Below the pieces are notes generated by a model, which was not told the origin of the DNA, did no database searches, and was given only the letters and a program-made list of their open reading frames with translations. The position numbers were made by a program, and so were the translations under genes. From the NCBI GenBank assembly GCA_029237695.1, contig CM055278.1, forward strand, positions 72,655,188-72,719,187: 64,000 nucleotides of DNA. Direction: 5' to 3'. Source of the stretch: Conchocele bisecta (taxonomy: Eukaryota > Mollusca > Bivalvia > Lucinida > Thyasiridae). How positions within the stretch are numbered: the stretch's first letter is position 1; every line of letters starts with the position of its first letter. Below, piece by piece: positions 53,770 to 64,000 of this stretch.

Positions 53770-54212
53770 GGTGGTCGGGTGAATGAGACGGCGTAAATTA
53801 ACGGTATGTGTTCCTCCTTATAGGAATCACGATTTGTCTGGTTTGGCCCTCAGGTACGTTTTTATCTTTGGCTCTTTAGTTACCTGGGAGTTGAATTGGG
53901 TTATTGCCCATTATAAAAGTAGTAAGATCCTACTGCTTTTGGGAGGGGCCACGTGATTCTGGTGTGGCGAGGACCTGGCATTAGATCAGGATTATTCTGA
54001 TTTCAGGGCTGAATATATATTTTTGCTATTATAAATATTCAGTTCTGATTTTGGGATTTTGTACATGTACTTGAACATGTACATGCACTTGTACAGGTAC
54101 TATATGGGATTTAGTACCAAACCCATTGACCCGGCCTTAAATGACCTTAGCTGTTGATAGGCCGTTAAACCCCAACAAACAAACAAACAAACAAACAAAC
54201 AAACAAACTGTC
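53770..54212 (+). repeat. SINE-like copy, family S1, full
   Basis: From GGTGGTCGGGTGAATGAGAC to a tail of CAAA units (54173-54210) after TAGGCCGTTAAACCCCAACA. The tail and the repeated occurrence suggest a retroposed SINE. Confidence 0.75.
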
Positions 54213-54764
54213 CACCAAACTACAGTTTTCAGCCGGTCCTCTACTCAATATATGTAACTATCACCAAGTGCAGTAAATTGTTCGCTATTCTGCCAATCCA
54301 TACGGAGTTAGACCCATTTGTATGCCCCCTATGATAGCAAGGGGGCCATATTGCGTTGCTCTTGAGGTTCGTCCGTACGTCCATCCGTACATCCGTTTTT
54401 GTACATTTACGTCAAAAAGTTTGTAAGAGTTTCTCCAATTAGAGTCCAGTACTACAATCTTATGGTAGCGGCGTTAATCGCACTCTTGGTTTACCACATG
54501 CGGCCCGATGCTGGAAACGCGAATATTTTCCATTTTGGTTTCTGACGTCGTACGGGCATGGACTGTGCGTCGGATCGCGGGATGATGATGCACTAGTGGT
54601 GTATCATGGTTTCGTGGTTTGACGATTGGCCTAGGCTCGCGCGACGTCATGACGTCGGCTCATACCATCCGGTTTAGTGCTAGACTACGGACGACGGACG
54701 TCACGTAGGACTGCCAACACATTTTCACACTATTTTGATAAAGACCAGGTGGTGGAAAATTCAA
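54213..54764. other. Host DNA, no gene seen
   Basis: A CGTCCGTACGTCCATCCGT stretch (54369-54387) is repeat-like; the rest holds nothing I can name. Confidence 0.4.
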
Positions 54765-55165
54765 TGAAAAGGGTGACTTTAAAACAATGTGCATAACTTT
54801 TTAACTTTATAGCCATTTTATCTACATTTGTGTATACAATTATATATAGAGTACAGAGTTTGTGTACACAACTGCTACGAAATTATACACACGTCTTCTA
54901 CACATATTGAAGATGTGCACCTTGGTGTATTTATGGCGAAAAAATATTTTTTAACAAAAATGTCACCTTTTTAAATTCGCATTTTTCTACATTTGTGTAT
55001 ACAATTCTATATAGGGTACAGAGTTTGTGTACACAACTCCTCTGAAACCGTTCAGTCGCTCGATATGAAACTATACACACATCTTCTACACATATTGAAG
55101 ATGTGCACCTTGGTGTTTTTATGCCGAAAGAATACGTAACAACAAAAATATCACCTTTTTAACTT
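54765..55165 (+). repeat. Tandem duplication of about 200 bp
   Basis: TTTCTACATTTGTGTATACA-like, GAGTTTGTGTACACAACT and ACACATATTGAAGATGTGCA occur in both halves. Confidence 0.8.
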
Positions 55166-55889
55166 GGCCATTTTTTCTACATTTTCTGATCCAATTCTGT
55201 ATCATTTCTACTTTACACACCTCTGCCTAGATTAGCATACATGTTTAGCACAACGAAATAATGCTATAGAGTTTCAAATTCTCATTAATGTTTCTTGCCT
55301 TGGTGACAACTTCACATTTCTGCATCTTCGCTGTCTGGCCCATATTACGGCACTCTTGCTATTGAATTATCTCCTAATACATAGCTAACTTACGCACAAA
55401 AACAAGGTAGCTACATATGTGCTGTTCTTGCCTTAAATTCTAATTTTCCAAGTCTTGATAACATGCATTTTTGGTGTGGGGGGAGTCTAATTGTTTTTGT
55501 CTGAAAAACAACCCTCTAGTTAGTGTTACGTGATGTATGGCCATTATTCTTAGATGATATATCCACTCAACATATGATGGGCCCGACAGTTGTTGCCTTT
55601 GGGCATTTTAATCATGTTTGCATTATTATTATTATTAAACGTTTGTTTAAAAAAATGATTGTCTTATCTTATTCATTCATTCCTGGGCAAATCATCTAAA
55701 ACCAGCCTTTAAAGCCCTGGATCTCATATATACATAGAAAGTGATGAAACAGAATAGGATGAAATAACAATTGTATTTCATAGTTCTGAAAAAATTAAGT
55801 ATTAGTAAAAAACAAAGTGTTTATAATACTGAAAAATAACTAACGTGTCCAAACGCTATTTATGTTTCACTATGTTGCTGTAGTGGTTG
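55166..55889. other. Host DNA, no gene seen
   Basis: Only a short ATT microsatellite (about 55622-55636). Confidence 0.4.
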
Positions 55890-56250
55890 TTTCTGAGAAT
55901 GTGATGGACAATTTAGCGATTGGGATTCGTCCAGACCGGAGACCTGGTTTGGCCCTCGGGTACATCTTTGGCATTATTGTATGTGATAGTTGAATCTGGT
56001 CATACCCCTTATAAGAGTAATTTGATTATTCCTAATCCTATTACTTTTTGGGGAGGGGTCCAAGTGGCTGGTGTGGGATGGACCTGGCACCAGGTTAGGT
56101 TATTCTAATTTGAGGGCTGAATGTATATGAAATATTCCATTCTGATTTCGGGATTTTCTCTCCACTGTAACAGGTTAAATGCGGGATTGAACCTGTTGGC
56201 CCGGCCTTAAATGACATTAGATGTTGATAGGCCGTTAAACACCAATACAT
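55890..56250 (+). repeat. SINE-like copy, family S1
   Basis: GGGATTCGTCCAGACCGGAG, GGCCCTCGGGTACATCTTTG, TAGATGTTGATAGGCCGTTA. Tail short and degraded. Confidence 0.7.
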
Positions 56251-56339
56251 CAGTCAAATAAATTCAGTATTATACACATGTTTTTCAATGTTTTTTATTC
56301 AAATTTATTACACTAACGTCTATAATGGGAAATTTCTAA

Positions 56340-56750
56340 ATGCGCTATAGTATTGTCATTTCACAACAAAACACAAAGCAATTTCATGTTTCCTTACTGC
56401 TACATATAAATGCAAAAATTCAAAATTATACCAAGCCATATTATACAGCATCTCGTTACCACAACATAGCATCTCGTTCCCACGAGTTAGCTATTTCGTT
56501 CCCACAACATAGTATCTCGTTCTAATGACATAATCAGCCAATAGAATAGCAGATATTACTACTTGAATGACATTGATGCTATATATTGATTGACTGACTG
56601 TCGTGGGAATGAGATAGCTAAGTCGTTCTCACGAGATCCTATATCGTGTGAACGAGATGCTATGTCGTGGAAATGAGATCCTATCTCGGGGGGATACGAG
56701 ATATATAGAAAAAAATATTGCGCATGTCCCTTTTAAGCGGACGTATATAT
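56340..56750. repeat. Palindromic minisatellite element P1, copy 2
   Basis: GTTCCCACGAGTTAGC and GTGGAAATGAGATCC type units in both orientations, ending GCGCATGTCCCTTTTAAGC (about 56723). Confidence 0.75.
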
Positions 56751-57830
56751 ATCGCATGCTTATCACATATTCAAGCACGAACTTGAATATAAGGCATGTT
56801 TTTTAGGAATGTGATGGTGCCATTGATTTATACATCATTTACTGTGCATGAAGCGAAAATCCACATATTCGATATCTGAGACAGTCACTTTAAAGGTACA
56901 TGCTCACTCAGTAGGCACAAAATGTTTTTATAGGAATTAAATACATGTATAATATGTGTCACAGATATACAGATATAATAATTTAGTACTATATATTTTA
57001 CTGCTAGCGACTCGCGGTGGTATCGGACTATTTTCATAATTGAGGCATGCTATTTTTTAATTATTTATTATTTAAATGCGTCGCCTGAACAAATAATATT
57101 TTCGACAGATTACAAAGTATGATCATTGCACATCAACAAATAAATACAGGGAATAAATAGTAATGTCCTTTAACATTTTAAGGAAACACGGTTATCGCCC
57201 CTGATATATGTGTGTATTTACGTCTGACATAAAATGTATAATGCAAATCAATACGTGGGGTAATGGTGAATGAATGTTTATTTTGCCAGAAAAATGTCTT
57301 TGATATAAAGAACATTTTGTGCCTGCTGTGTGGGCATGTAACACCTTTACACATCGTCTCCCGATTTTCACAATGTTGCAACTTAAAGCTTGCATATTCG
57401 GGAAAGATAATATCAACTAGAGCACAGTCGATGGCGCGCCATCGCAATATACCCACTTTTCCCAAATGCTATGTCGAAAATGGGGAGCTAATCCATGAAT
57501 ATGGGTCGAATCAAAAATCGAAATTCACGTTGCGCATCTACACACCATAAGGAATGCACACACCAAGTTTTACTTACAAGAAAAGTGTCCGATGGATGTA
57601 CTGACAAACGGACGGACACCCGTGACTAAAACAATATACCCATTTTTTGTTCAAGAAAAGAGTATAATAATGTCCAAGTTTATAAAGAATGCATAGTGGT
57701 TAAAAGCTATGTTGATGATAAAGTATATAAGCTTTCACACTTGAGAAAAGTCAGATTGATGATGTGCAAGTGTGCAAGCTTTATAAACTTGAACATTATC
57801 AATATGTCTTTATTAACCGACATATAAATA
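56751..57830. other. Host DNA, no gene seen
   Basis: No supported feature; small ORFs on both strands around 57178-57550 lack recognisable content. Confidence 0.4.
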
Positions 57831-58137
57831 GAGAATAGTAGGTTAGTGCCGTGAATGGGAAAACATATCTGGCAAGGCTTAGGAAACGGGATGGGCGAGG
57901 CTCTATCGAGCACATCCCGTTTCCGAGCCACGCCAGATATTTTCCCCATTCACGGCATTAACCTACTATTCTATTTATCCCGTCAACACCTACTAATGGC
58001 TTTAAAATGCAAACAAATAATCCCAGCCACCGCACATATTCATACGCAGTGATTAGTTCGTATTGACAGGATATCAAAAATGTTTCACGTCACCGTGTTT
58101 CACGGCACATACGCACTGTGTTGACGGGATAATAGAT
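57831..58137. repeat. Foldback family M4, copy 2
   Basis: Inverse of 38839-39135: AATAGTAGGTTAGTGCCGTG on the left, TAACCTACTATTCTATTTAT in the middle, and GTGTTGACGGGATAA at the right end. Confidence 0.8.
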
Positions 58138-58799
58138 ATATATTTTTTCTCCAATGTGCAGCCTTTATAAACGTGGACATCACCAATATGATTTCATCCG
58201 CGTTCAATCTTTATACATTTGAAAATCAAATGACATCGCCAAACAAAGAAAGTACTTTGGTTCTCAGATAGCGCCACGTCAGAAAGAACTCCCTACTAGG
58301 CGTCAGAGAAATTCGCCACATGATCAAACAAAACACTACCAGGCAAACATATGTTAAATCCAACCATGTTTGTCGGATCTAAAAAAAAACACAACATATT
58401 ATATTTAAAAAAAACACTGCCCTCCCGTCTCTCATTCCGCAAACCCCGTGTCTGAGAATCAAAGTTCTTTGTTTATGGCCTAACATTTGATAACATGATA
58501 TGGCCTTTCACCAGTGTGCAATATTTACAAACTTGGCTAGCCTTTCAACAGTGTGCAAGCTTTATCAAATTACACGTAATCGATACGACCTCTAGTGTGT
58601 CAGCTAATTCAGGTATAATTCCACGATACACCGTGGACAGGCCCTAGATATAACTGCTGTGGCAGTCTCTGGGTAGAACCAGTAATCGCTGGCCGCTTTT
58701 GAGGGATGGGTAATATAACTATTCCACATTTTCCACTGTGCCAATCCTGCTAATTGAAATCAAAACCGATAGGAGATAGTGGACTGCGTTAGACTGTTC

Positions 58800-58990
58800 G
58801 AGCGGGCGGTTGGACGGGATCATGTAAAGGGTAGTTTACTGATGGGGTTCATCCTTACCGGATTCCCAATATCCCTGGGTTGGCCCTCGGGTACATTTTT
58901 GGCTATCTTAATACTTGAGACTTGAATCCGGTTATACCCACTATATAGGTAATACTATTAATACTAATCCTATTACTTTTCGGGACAATC
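58800..58990 (+). repeat. SINE-like fragment, family S1
   Basis: GTTCATCCTTACCGGATTCC, GGCCCTCGGGTACATTTTTG and TTGAATCCGGTTATACCC; the 3' tail is missing. Confidence 0.65.
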
Positions 58991-59054
58991 TGAATGACAA
59001 CATGTTCTAACAGATTGCTAATATGTACTGGAAGATTGTATATCTTTCACTTTA

Positions 59055-59925
59055 GATTATGTATTTGTACTGCCATATTATTTATCTGTACAGGCAGTTT
59101 ATTTATCTGCACTGGCAGATAATTTATCTGTACCGACATATTATTTATCTGTACTGGCAGATTATTTATCTGTACACTTATCTGTACTGGCATATTATTT
59201 ATCTGTACTGGCATATTATTTATCTGTACCGACAGTTTATTTATCTGTACTGGCAGATTACGTATCTGTACCGACAGTTTATTTATCTGTACTGGCAGAT
59301 TATTTATCTGTACTGGCGGATTATTTATCTGTACAGACAGTTTATTTATCTACCGACATATTATTTATCTGTATTGGCGGATTATTTATCTGTACAGACA
59401 GTTTATTTATCTACCGACATATTATTTATCTGTATTGGCGGATTATTTATCTGTACAGACAGCTTATTTATCTACCGACATATTATTTATCTGTACTGGC
59501 AGATTATTTATCTGTACTGGCGGATTATTTATCTGTACAGACAGCTTATTTATCTACCGACATATTATTTATCTGTATTGGCGGATTATTTATCTGTACA
59601 GACAGTTTATTTATCTACCGACATATTATTTATCTGTATTGGCGGATTATTTATCTGTACAGACAGCTTATTTATCTACCGGCAGATTATTTATCTGTAC
59701 CGACAGTTTATTTATCTGTGCTGGCAGATTATTTATCTGTACTGGCAGATTATTTATCTGTACTAGCAGTTTATTTATCTGTACTGGCAGATTATTTATC
59801 TGTACTGGCAGATTATTTATCTGTACCGACAGTTTATTTATCTGTACTGGCAGACTATTAAGCTGTAATGACATATTATTAATATGTACTGGTATATTAT
59901 TTAAATTGACAGGTGTTTAATATAT
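59055..59925 (+). repeat. Minisatellite of TATTTATCTGTACTGGCAGA units
   Basis: More than 40 copies of a 21-bp unit (some 17 bp), with GGCAGAT, CGACAGT and GACATAT variants arranged in higher-order blocks. Long ORFs on both strands arise only because 21 is a multiple of 3. Confidence 0.95.
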
Positions 59926-60583
59926 ACCGGCAGAGTATTAATCTGTATTGACATATTAATAATGTGCCCTGGTATATTACTGACCTGTCCTGCCTGGCAA
60001 TTAAATAATATCATCCACACACGTTTCTGTACGATCCTGATCAGATGACGAAGCTGACTTCACACTGTTTGCAGTTGATGTAGGCTGTGTTCGCATGTTT
60101 ACAGTGTCAATAATTCAAATATTGATACAAGAGTATTCATTCATGTCCTGTCCCCTGTACGTGCATGTACGTCAATAGTTTAGAAAAGCTCTGTGCGACA
60201 CCTCTAATACAAAAAAAAAACGCTTATGATGTAGCGGTTTGTTTTCAATTGTTCTATATGTAAATACTTAACAACCAGCTGAGGTCAAACCATGATTGCA
60301 TCGGCATTTGAGACTACTATCAAGCACCTTATTTACAATATTGGTTGTATACACGTGAAACGCATATGATACATGTACATTGTCCACTATTTACCTAATT
60401 ACGGAGGAACAGGACTTTTGTGCACGTAATTACAAACACCTCAATTCAGAGTGCATTACTGTTGTCAGTATAATGCTGTAACATTGTTAGAATTGTTCGT
60501 CGTAGATAGCAATACAATTCGACAGCTTCATCGGCGTTTTTCGCAGGATTCAGGCTTGTATCTCGCATAATGCCTATGCATAT

Positions 60584-62449
60584 TTAATATACATCATTGT
60601 CACATAGAATGACTAAGCGAAGTAGGATTTCTTCCATACACATGGCAATGTCAGCTTCACTCACTTGACAAATGTAATTATTACATCCCCAAAGAGCTGG
60701 AAAATGATACATCATGAATTGTCTTCCATGTGGAATTTGCGGATTCCTCGAAGGTCTGATACTATGTCTGTTCCACAACGACACGGCGATATCCAACTCG
60801 TCCTATAATACAAATAGAAAGGAGATGCATCGTTGTTACCATATTTAACTAATTAGCATATTTATATCGCCAACTTCACAATAATACGCAATGTCTCTTA
60901 TCTTTAGTAACTATTCATACCCGTTTTACATCAAAATGTCATGCATCCATTGAATAAGTATTATAAATACTGGGTTGTGATGTTAAACAGTTGTGGACAA
61001 ACAGTTATGGGTGTGTATGAATATGTTTGTATGTTACGCTTGAGGGCGGAAACATTTCCTAATGAACGCAACATGAGACCGAATACCGAAACTATGTATA
61101 ACACAATTATTATATATAGCAAGATGATTTACTTAAATGAAACCTGTCAATTAGGCTGGCAGAATTCCAATGTTAACAAGAAAGTAATGACTCGACGATA
61201 TATATGGCGCCCATCTTGAATTTCACATCCAGGGCGAGAACTAAAATATCAGAAAATTACATCGATGCAAACATTACACTTTCATATGCAGTCAACTCTT
61301 TGAATAAAGGTCACCAATAGGAACAGAAAAAAGTAGCATTTGTTCACATGTACCTTTATTCGCAAGGTGACCACCAACACCGGTTTGACTATTAAAATTG
61401 AACTTAAAGTAATACATTGCTCAACACATGTACACAAGAAATACATTACAATCAAATATATATATATGAGGTTGTGACTGGCGAAATGACTTATTGGGTT
61501 GTGATCAGTGTACATGTAGCTCCTGATCAAACCGCACACTTCTGTAGCCTGATAACGATATATTTTGCTTGTTGGAAGCATTGCGAATGTTTCATTGTTG
61601 GAATGGCGAACAGTGCAGATCCTGATCAGACCGTTCGGATTCACAGGCTGATCTGGATCTACACTGGTCGCAAAACACATAAACCCCATTGCTCCAGTCA
61701 CAGCCATATATAATCAAATTAATATGCATGTACTGTACCTGAATTATGGCCAGAAAACAGAACAGAATTAGATTATTTTCCAAGAAATCTCCAGAGAAGT
61801 CTCCACGGTCTTTCAGTTTATTAAATAGTTCTATCCAAATGTGCATATGCTTACGCCGTAAATATCCCCACCAACTCTCTATCCGCTGATTAGCCGTACT
61901 TGCTCCATCCAAGTATGGAGTCTGACTATCAGCATCGTCGCGCCTAAAAATTGTCTGTAATATTCGAACGTGTACATTTTCGGTACCATAGTAACCTCGT
62001 ACACGACGCGGGCAACCACCATGCTCCTCTACTTCCTGTAAAAAGTAGCCATCAATAACTCTTGGGTCATTGTTGGTATAGTACGCCTTCAACCATATCA
62101 TTTGTCTTGAAAAACCGCAAGTACAACCACTTATGTACACACCAAATGGCTTCAGCTTATCGTACCCATCCAGATGCCAGAGAAAATTAGGACCTGCCGA
62201 ATAATATAATCTTCTACGGATACGCCCAGCAGTTCTGAAAGCCAGTCCTACCGGATCCAACTGTTGTAGAATTTGCCGAACGTCATTTTGTCTCAGTGTC
62301 AACCCAAATTCACTACATCTATGCCACATGATTCGATATCCATGCAGCTGACCCGATGCCCTCAGCTGTTCTTGTATAAACTCTACCGCATCACGTGGCT
62401 CACAGTATGACATGCGACCAAGATGTAATGATTGCAATATATTTTTCAA
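60584..62449 (-). CDS. Integrase-core (rve-like) gene with one intron
   Basis: Exon A (62449-61739) and exon B (60802-60584) join in frame: donor CAG|GTACAG, acceptor ATTATAG|GAC. Exon A has WHLDGYDKLKPFGVYISGC, a possible first Asp, then RGYYGTENVHV, ANQRIESWW with the Glu, and a helical end. Exon B has SIRPSRNPQIPHGRQ and a C-terminal domain. I recognise this as a widespread metazoan gene family derived from a DDE integrase. The site usually Asp in the second motif (RGDYGTEN type) is Tyr here, so catalysis is doubtful. The 5' end is uncertain; sequence upstream is a TA repeat. A MITE sits in the intron. Confidence 0.65.
61483..61715. repeat. MITE family M1, copy in the intron
   Basis: Begins GTGACTGGCGAAATGACTTA and ends CCATTGCTCCAGTCACAGCC. 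Interior GTAGCTCCTGATCAAACCGC and GCTGATCTGGATCTACACTG match 9028-9252. It lies wholly inside the intron of the integrase-core gene, apart from reading frame overlap. Confidence 0.7.
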
Positions 62450-62594
62450 ATGTCTTAAACTCAGTCGGATGTTATATATATATATATTATTTCTCTATAT
62501 TTAATACCAATATTAAAGTAAAACTTAATCAAACCACGTCGATTTGCATCCATTCTCTGTTATTTTTCATTCAAGATGGTGGTGTAATATCTGC

Positions 62595-63035
62595 TATCCT
62601 ATTGGCTGATTATGTCGTGGGAACGAGATGCTATGTCGTGGTAACGAGATGCTATCTCGTGGGAACGACATAGCTAACTCGTGGTAACGAGATCCTATCT
62701 CGTGGGAACGAGATGTTAACTCGAGGGAACGAGATGCTATGTCGTGGGAACGACATAGCTAACTCGTGGTAACGAGATCCTATCTCGTGGGAACGAGATG
62801 CTAACTCGAGGGAACGAGATGCTATCTCGTGGGAACGACATAGCCAACTCGTGGTAACGAGGTCCTATCTCGTGGGAACGAGATCCTATGTCGTAATAAC
62901 GAGATGCTATGTCGTGGGAACGACATAGCTAAGTCGTGGTAACGAGATGCTATATCGTGGGAACGAGATGCTATGTCGTGGTAACGAGATGCTATGTCGT
63001 GGGAACGACATAGAACACAATTTGCGCATGTCCCT
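62595..63035. repeat. Palindromic minisatellite element P1, copy 3
   Basis: About 18 imperfect units such as GGGAACGAGATGCTATCTCG with the complementary CGACATAGC words. Ends GCGCATGTCCCTTTTAAGC as in copy 2. Confidence 0.85.
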
Positions 63036-63599
63036 TTTAAGCTTCCGTAATATACAGCGTTCTAATGGCATCATATATGTACATGTAGTGTGGCCACTAA
63101 TTAGCACAATATACAATATGCATTTATTCGCCCGGCTCTGGTTTATCACACTTATCGATCACCTATTTTCATCGACACTGGTATCGGCAAAAATATATTA
63201 ATGTCAACACCGAAACGTCGAAAGTTGACAAAAAATGCGGAAGATATGCTTGATTTTTCTAAATCAATATCGGCGGAAAGGGGCAAAGCGATCATGGTGG
63301 TATATTCAAGAGCCGGTCTTATATGTACTTATAATAGCTATGGAAATGTACGGAACGACCGCTGTTCGGAACTTTACTTACCTTCAGTATGTACGTCTGT
63401 GTCATATACATGTATGGAGTATAAGGAAATACAACCATAAGTATTGCCGCGCAACATGTCGCCGATATTGTTTTCAAAAACAAAATCTGCCAACATTCGA
63501 GCTTTTCTGAAAAATATTTGACTGATTTTCGAATTCAATACAGGCGGAAAACGGCGATGCGTTATAATAGGTCATTCAACAGCTATGTGCATACGCCGT

Positions 63600-63690
63600 T
63601 TACGTCCAGACAAGCCCAAGATCAAATTGTGCATCCGAGCAGTGTGTCTGATCAGGGCTTACACTGTTCGCCATTTGATCACGGAAGTAG
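63600..63690 (+). repeat. M1 fragment
   Basis: ATCAAATTGTGCATCCGAGC and TGTCTGATCAGGGCTTACAC resemble the interior of family M1. Confidence 0.4.
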
Positions 63691-63755
63691 CATTACTATT
63701 CTCAACAGTCGTATGGAGAGAACAGTTCGTTTATTATTGGCGTATGCGTAGGGCG

Positions 63756-63790
63756 GAGAGAGGGAGAGAGGGAGAGAGGGAGAGAGGGAG
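63756..63790 (+). repeat. GAGAGGGA microsatellite
   Basis: About four 8-bp units. Confidence 0.9.
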
Positions 63791-63905
63791 TGAACTACGA
63801 TGATAAGTTTAAAGAGTTTAAAGCGGGTTTCCTCGGGTACCTTAGTCCACGAAATTGTCCTACCGGCATTGTCCGAGGGGTCAGGTTTGTTTACATAGGG
63901 ATTAT

Positions 63906-64000
63906 TCAATCCTGCTCTTCATCATACTTTTCCGCCTGAACTTCATGCTCTTCTTCATCCTCTTCCTCCCAGCGGTAAGATGCAAGGGGACGGAAGTCCT
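63906..64000 (-). CDS. C-terminal end of an acidic host protein (partial at right edge)
   Basis: On the minus strand the frame from 63998 reads DFRPLASYRWEEEDEEEHEV, then Gln/Ala/Glu-rich codons to a TGA at 63908-63906. The regular use of GAA/GAG/GAT codons and a clean stop make it look like a last exon. The family cannot be told from 30 residues, and only one frame is open across the edge. Confidence 0.4.
   Translation of the reverse strand, partial: DFRPLASYRWEEEDEEEHEVQAEKYDEEQD

Noticed and set aside
59059..59920. Long ORFs rich in YLYWQIIYLY repeats
   Set aside because: By-products of a 21-bp minisatellite; open on both strands.
62595..63035. CRISPR-like array
   Set aside because: Units are contiguous and degenerate, without unique spacers, and the DNA is eukaryotic.
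63201..63440. Possible exon starting MSTPKRRKLTKNAEDML
   Set aside because: Protein-like at the start but no convincing donor, and a diverged similar stretch near 63518 suggests a duplication of non-coding DNA.

Overview
The window looks like nuclear DNA of a marine invertebrate, most likely a bivalve mollusc. That is inference: the host part is AT-rich, has few genes, and is packed with short foldback elements, SINE-like copies ending in CAAA runs, LINE tails and minisatellites of a style I associate with bivalves. It is not bacterial. A 500-base run of N (47252-47751) marks an assembly gap.

The left half (1-33.9 kb) is dominated by two fossil copies of one virus-like transposon of the Polinton/Maverick type, in opposite orientation and separated by about 4.7 kb of host DNA. 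Copy E1 (1-7284) enters from beyond the left edge. Copy E2 (12015 to about 33912) looks essentially complete, about 16 kb once a later insertion is subtracted. E2 carries, in order: a terminal hairpin, a zinc-ribbon protein, a 124-aa protein, a Pol III-like box, a two-TM protein, a coiled-coil fibre with a beta-type head, a jelly-roll-like protein, a large structural-type protein, a coiled-coil/TM protein, a capsid-like protein, a packaging ATPase, several small membrane or structural proteins, a retroviral-type integrase and a protein-primed-type DNA polymerase B. E1 repeats the first part of that order. Many genes in both copies have frameshifts or stops, so both are dead; a few small ORFs (12149, 12688, 15378, 20115, 22327, 22561, 23055) remain open.

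The polymerase gene of E2 is split by a second transposon (27045-32838) with about 45-bp terminal inverted repeats and one broken transposase gene. That gene has an EEADT motif, a GCDT motif and a C-terminal eight-cysteine cluster, possibly Academ-like.

The right half (33.9-64 kb) is host DNA. It has three phase-0 exons of an unrecognised gene (35737, 37101, 43654), a LINE remnant (40.4-42.4 kb), a second LINE tail (48.2-48.8 kb), an intron-containing integrase-core gene (60584-62449), the C-terminal end of an acidic protein at the right edge (63906), and many MITE, SINE-like, satellite and palindromic minisatellite copies.

The most interesting signal is a pair of about 106-bp hairpins at the facing ends of E1 and E2. 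They share a conserved tip, conserved arms, the same one-base asymmetry and several compensating base changes, like a maintained terminal hairpin. Other points are a family of 14-16 bp palindromes scattered through the elements, a B box plus T-run unit kept in both copies, and a 14-bp divergent promoter.
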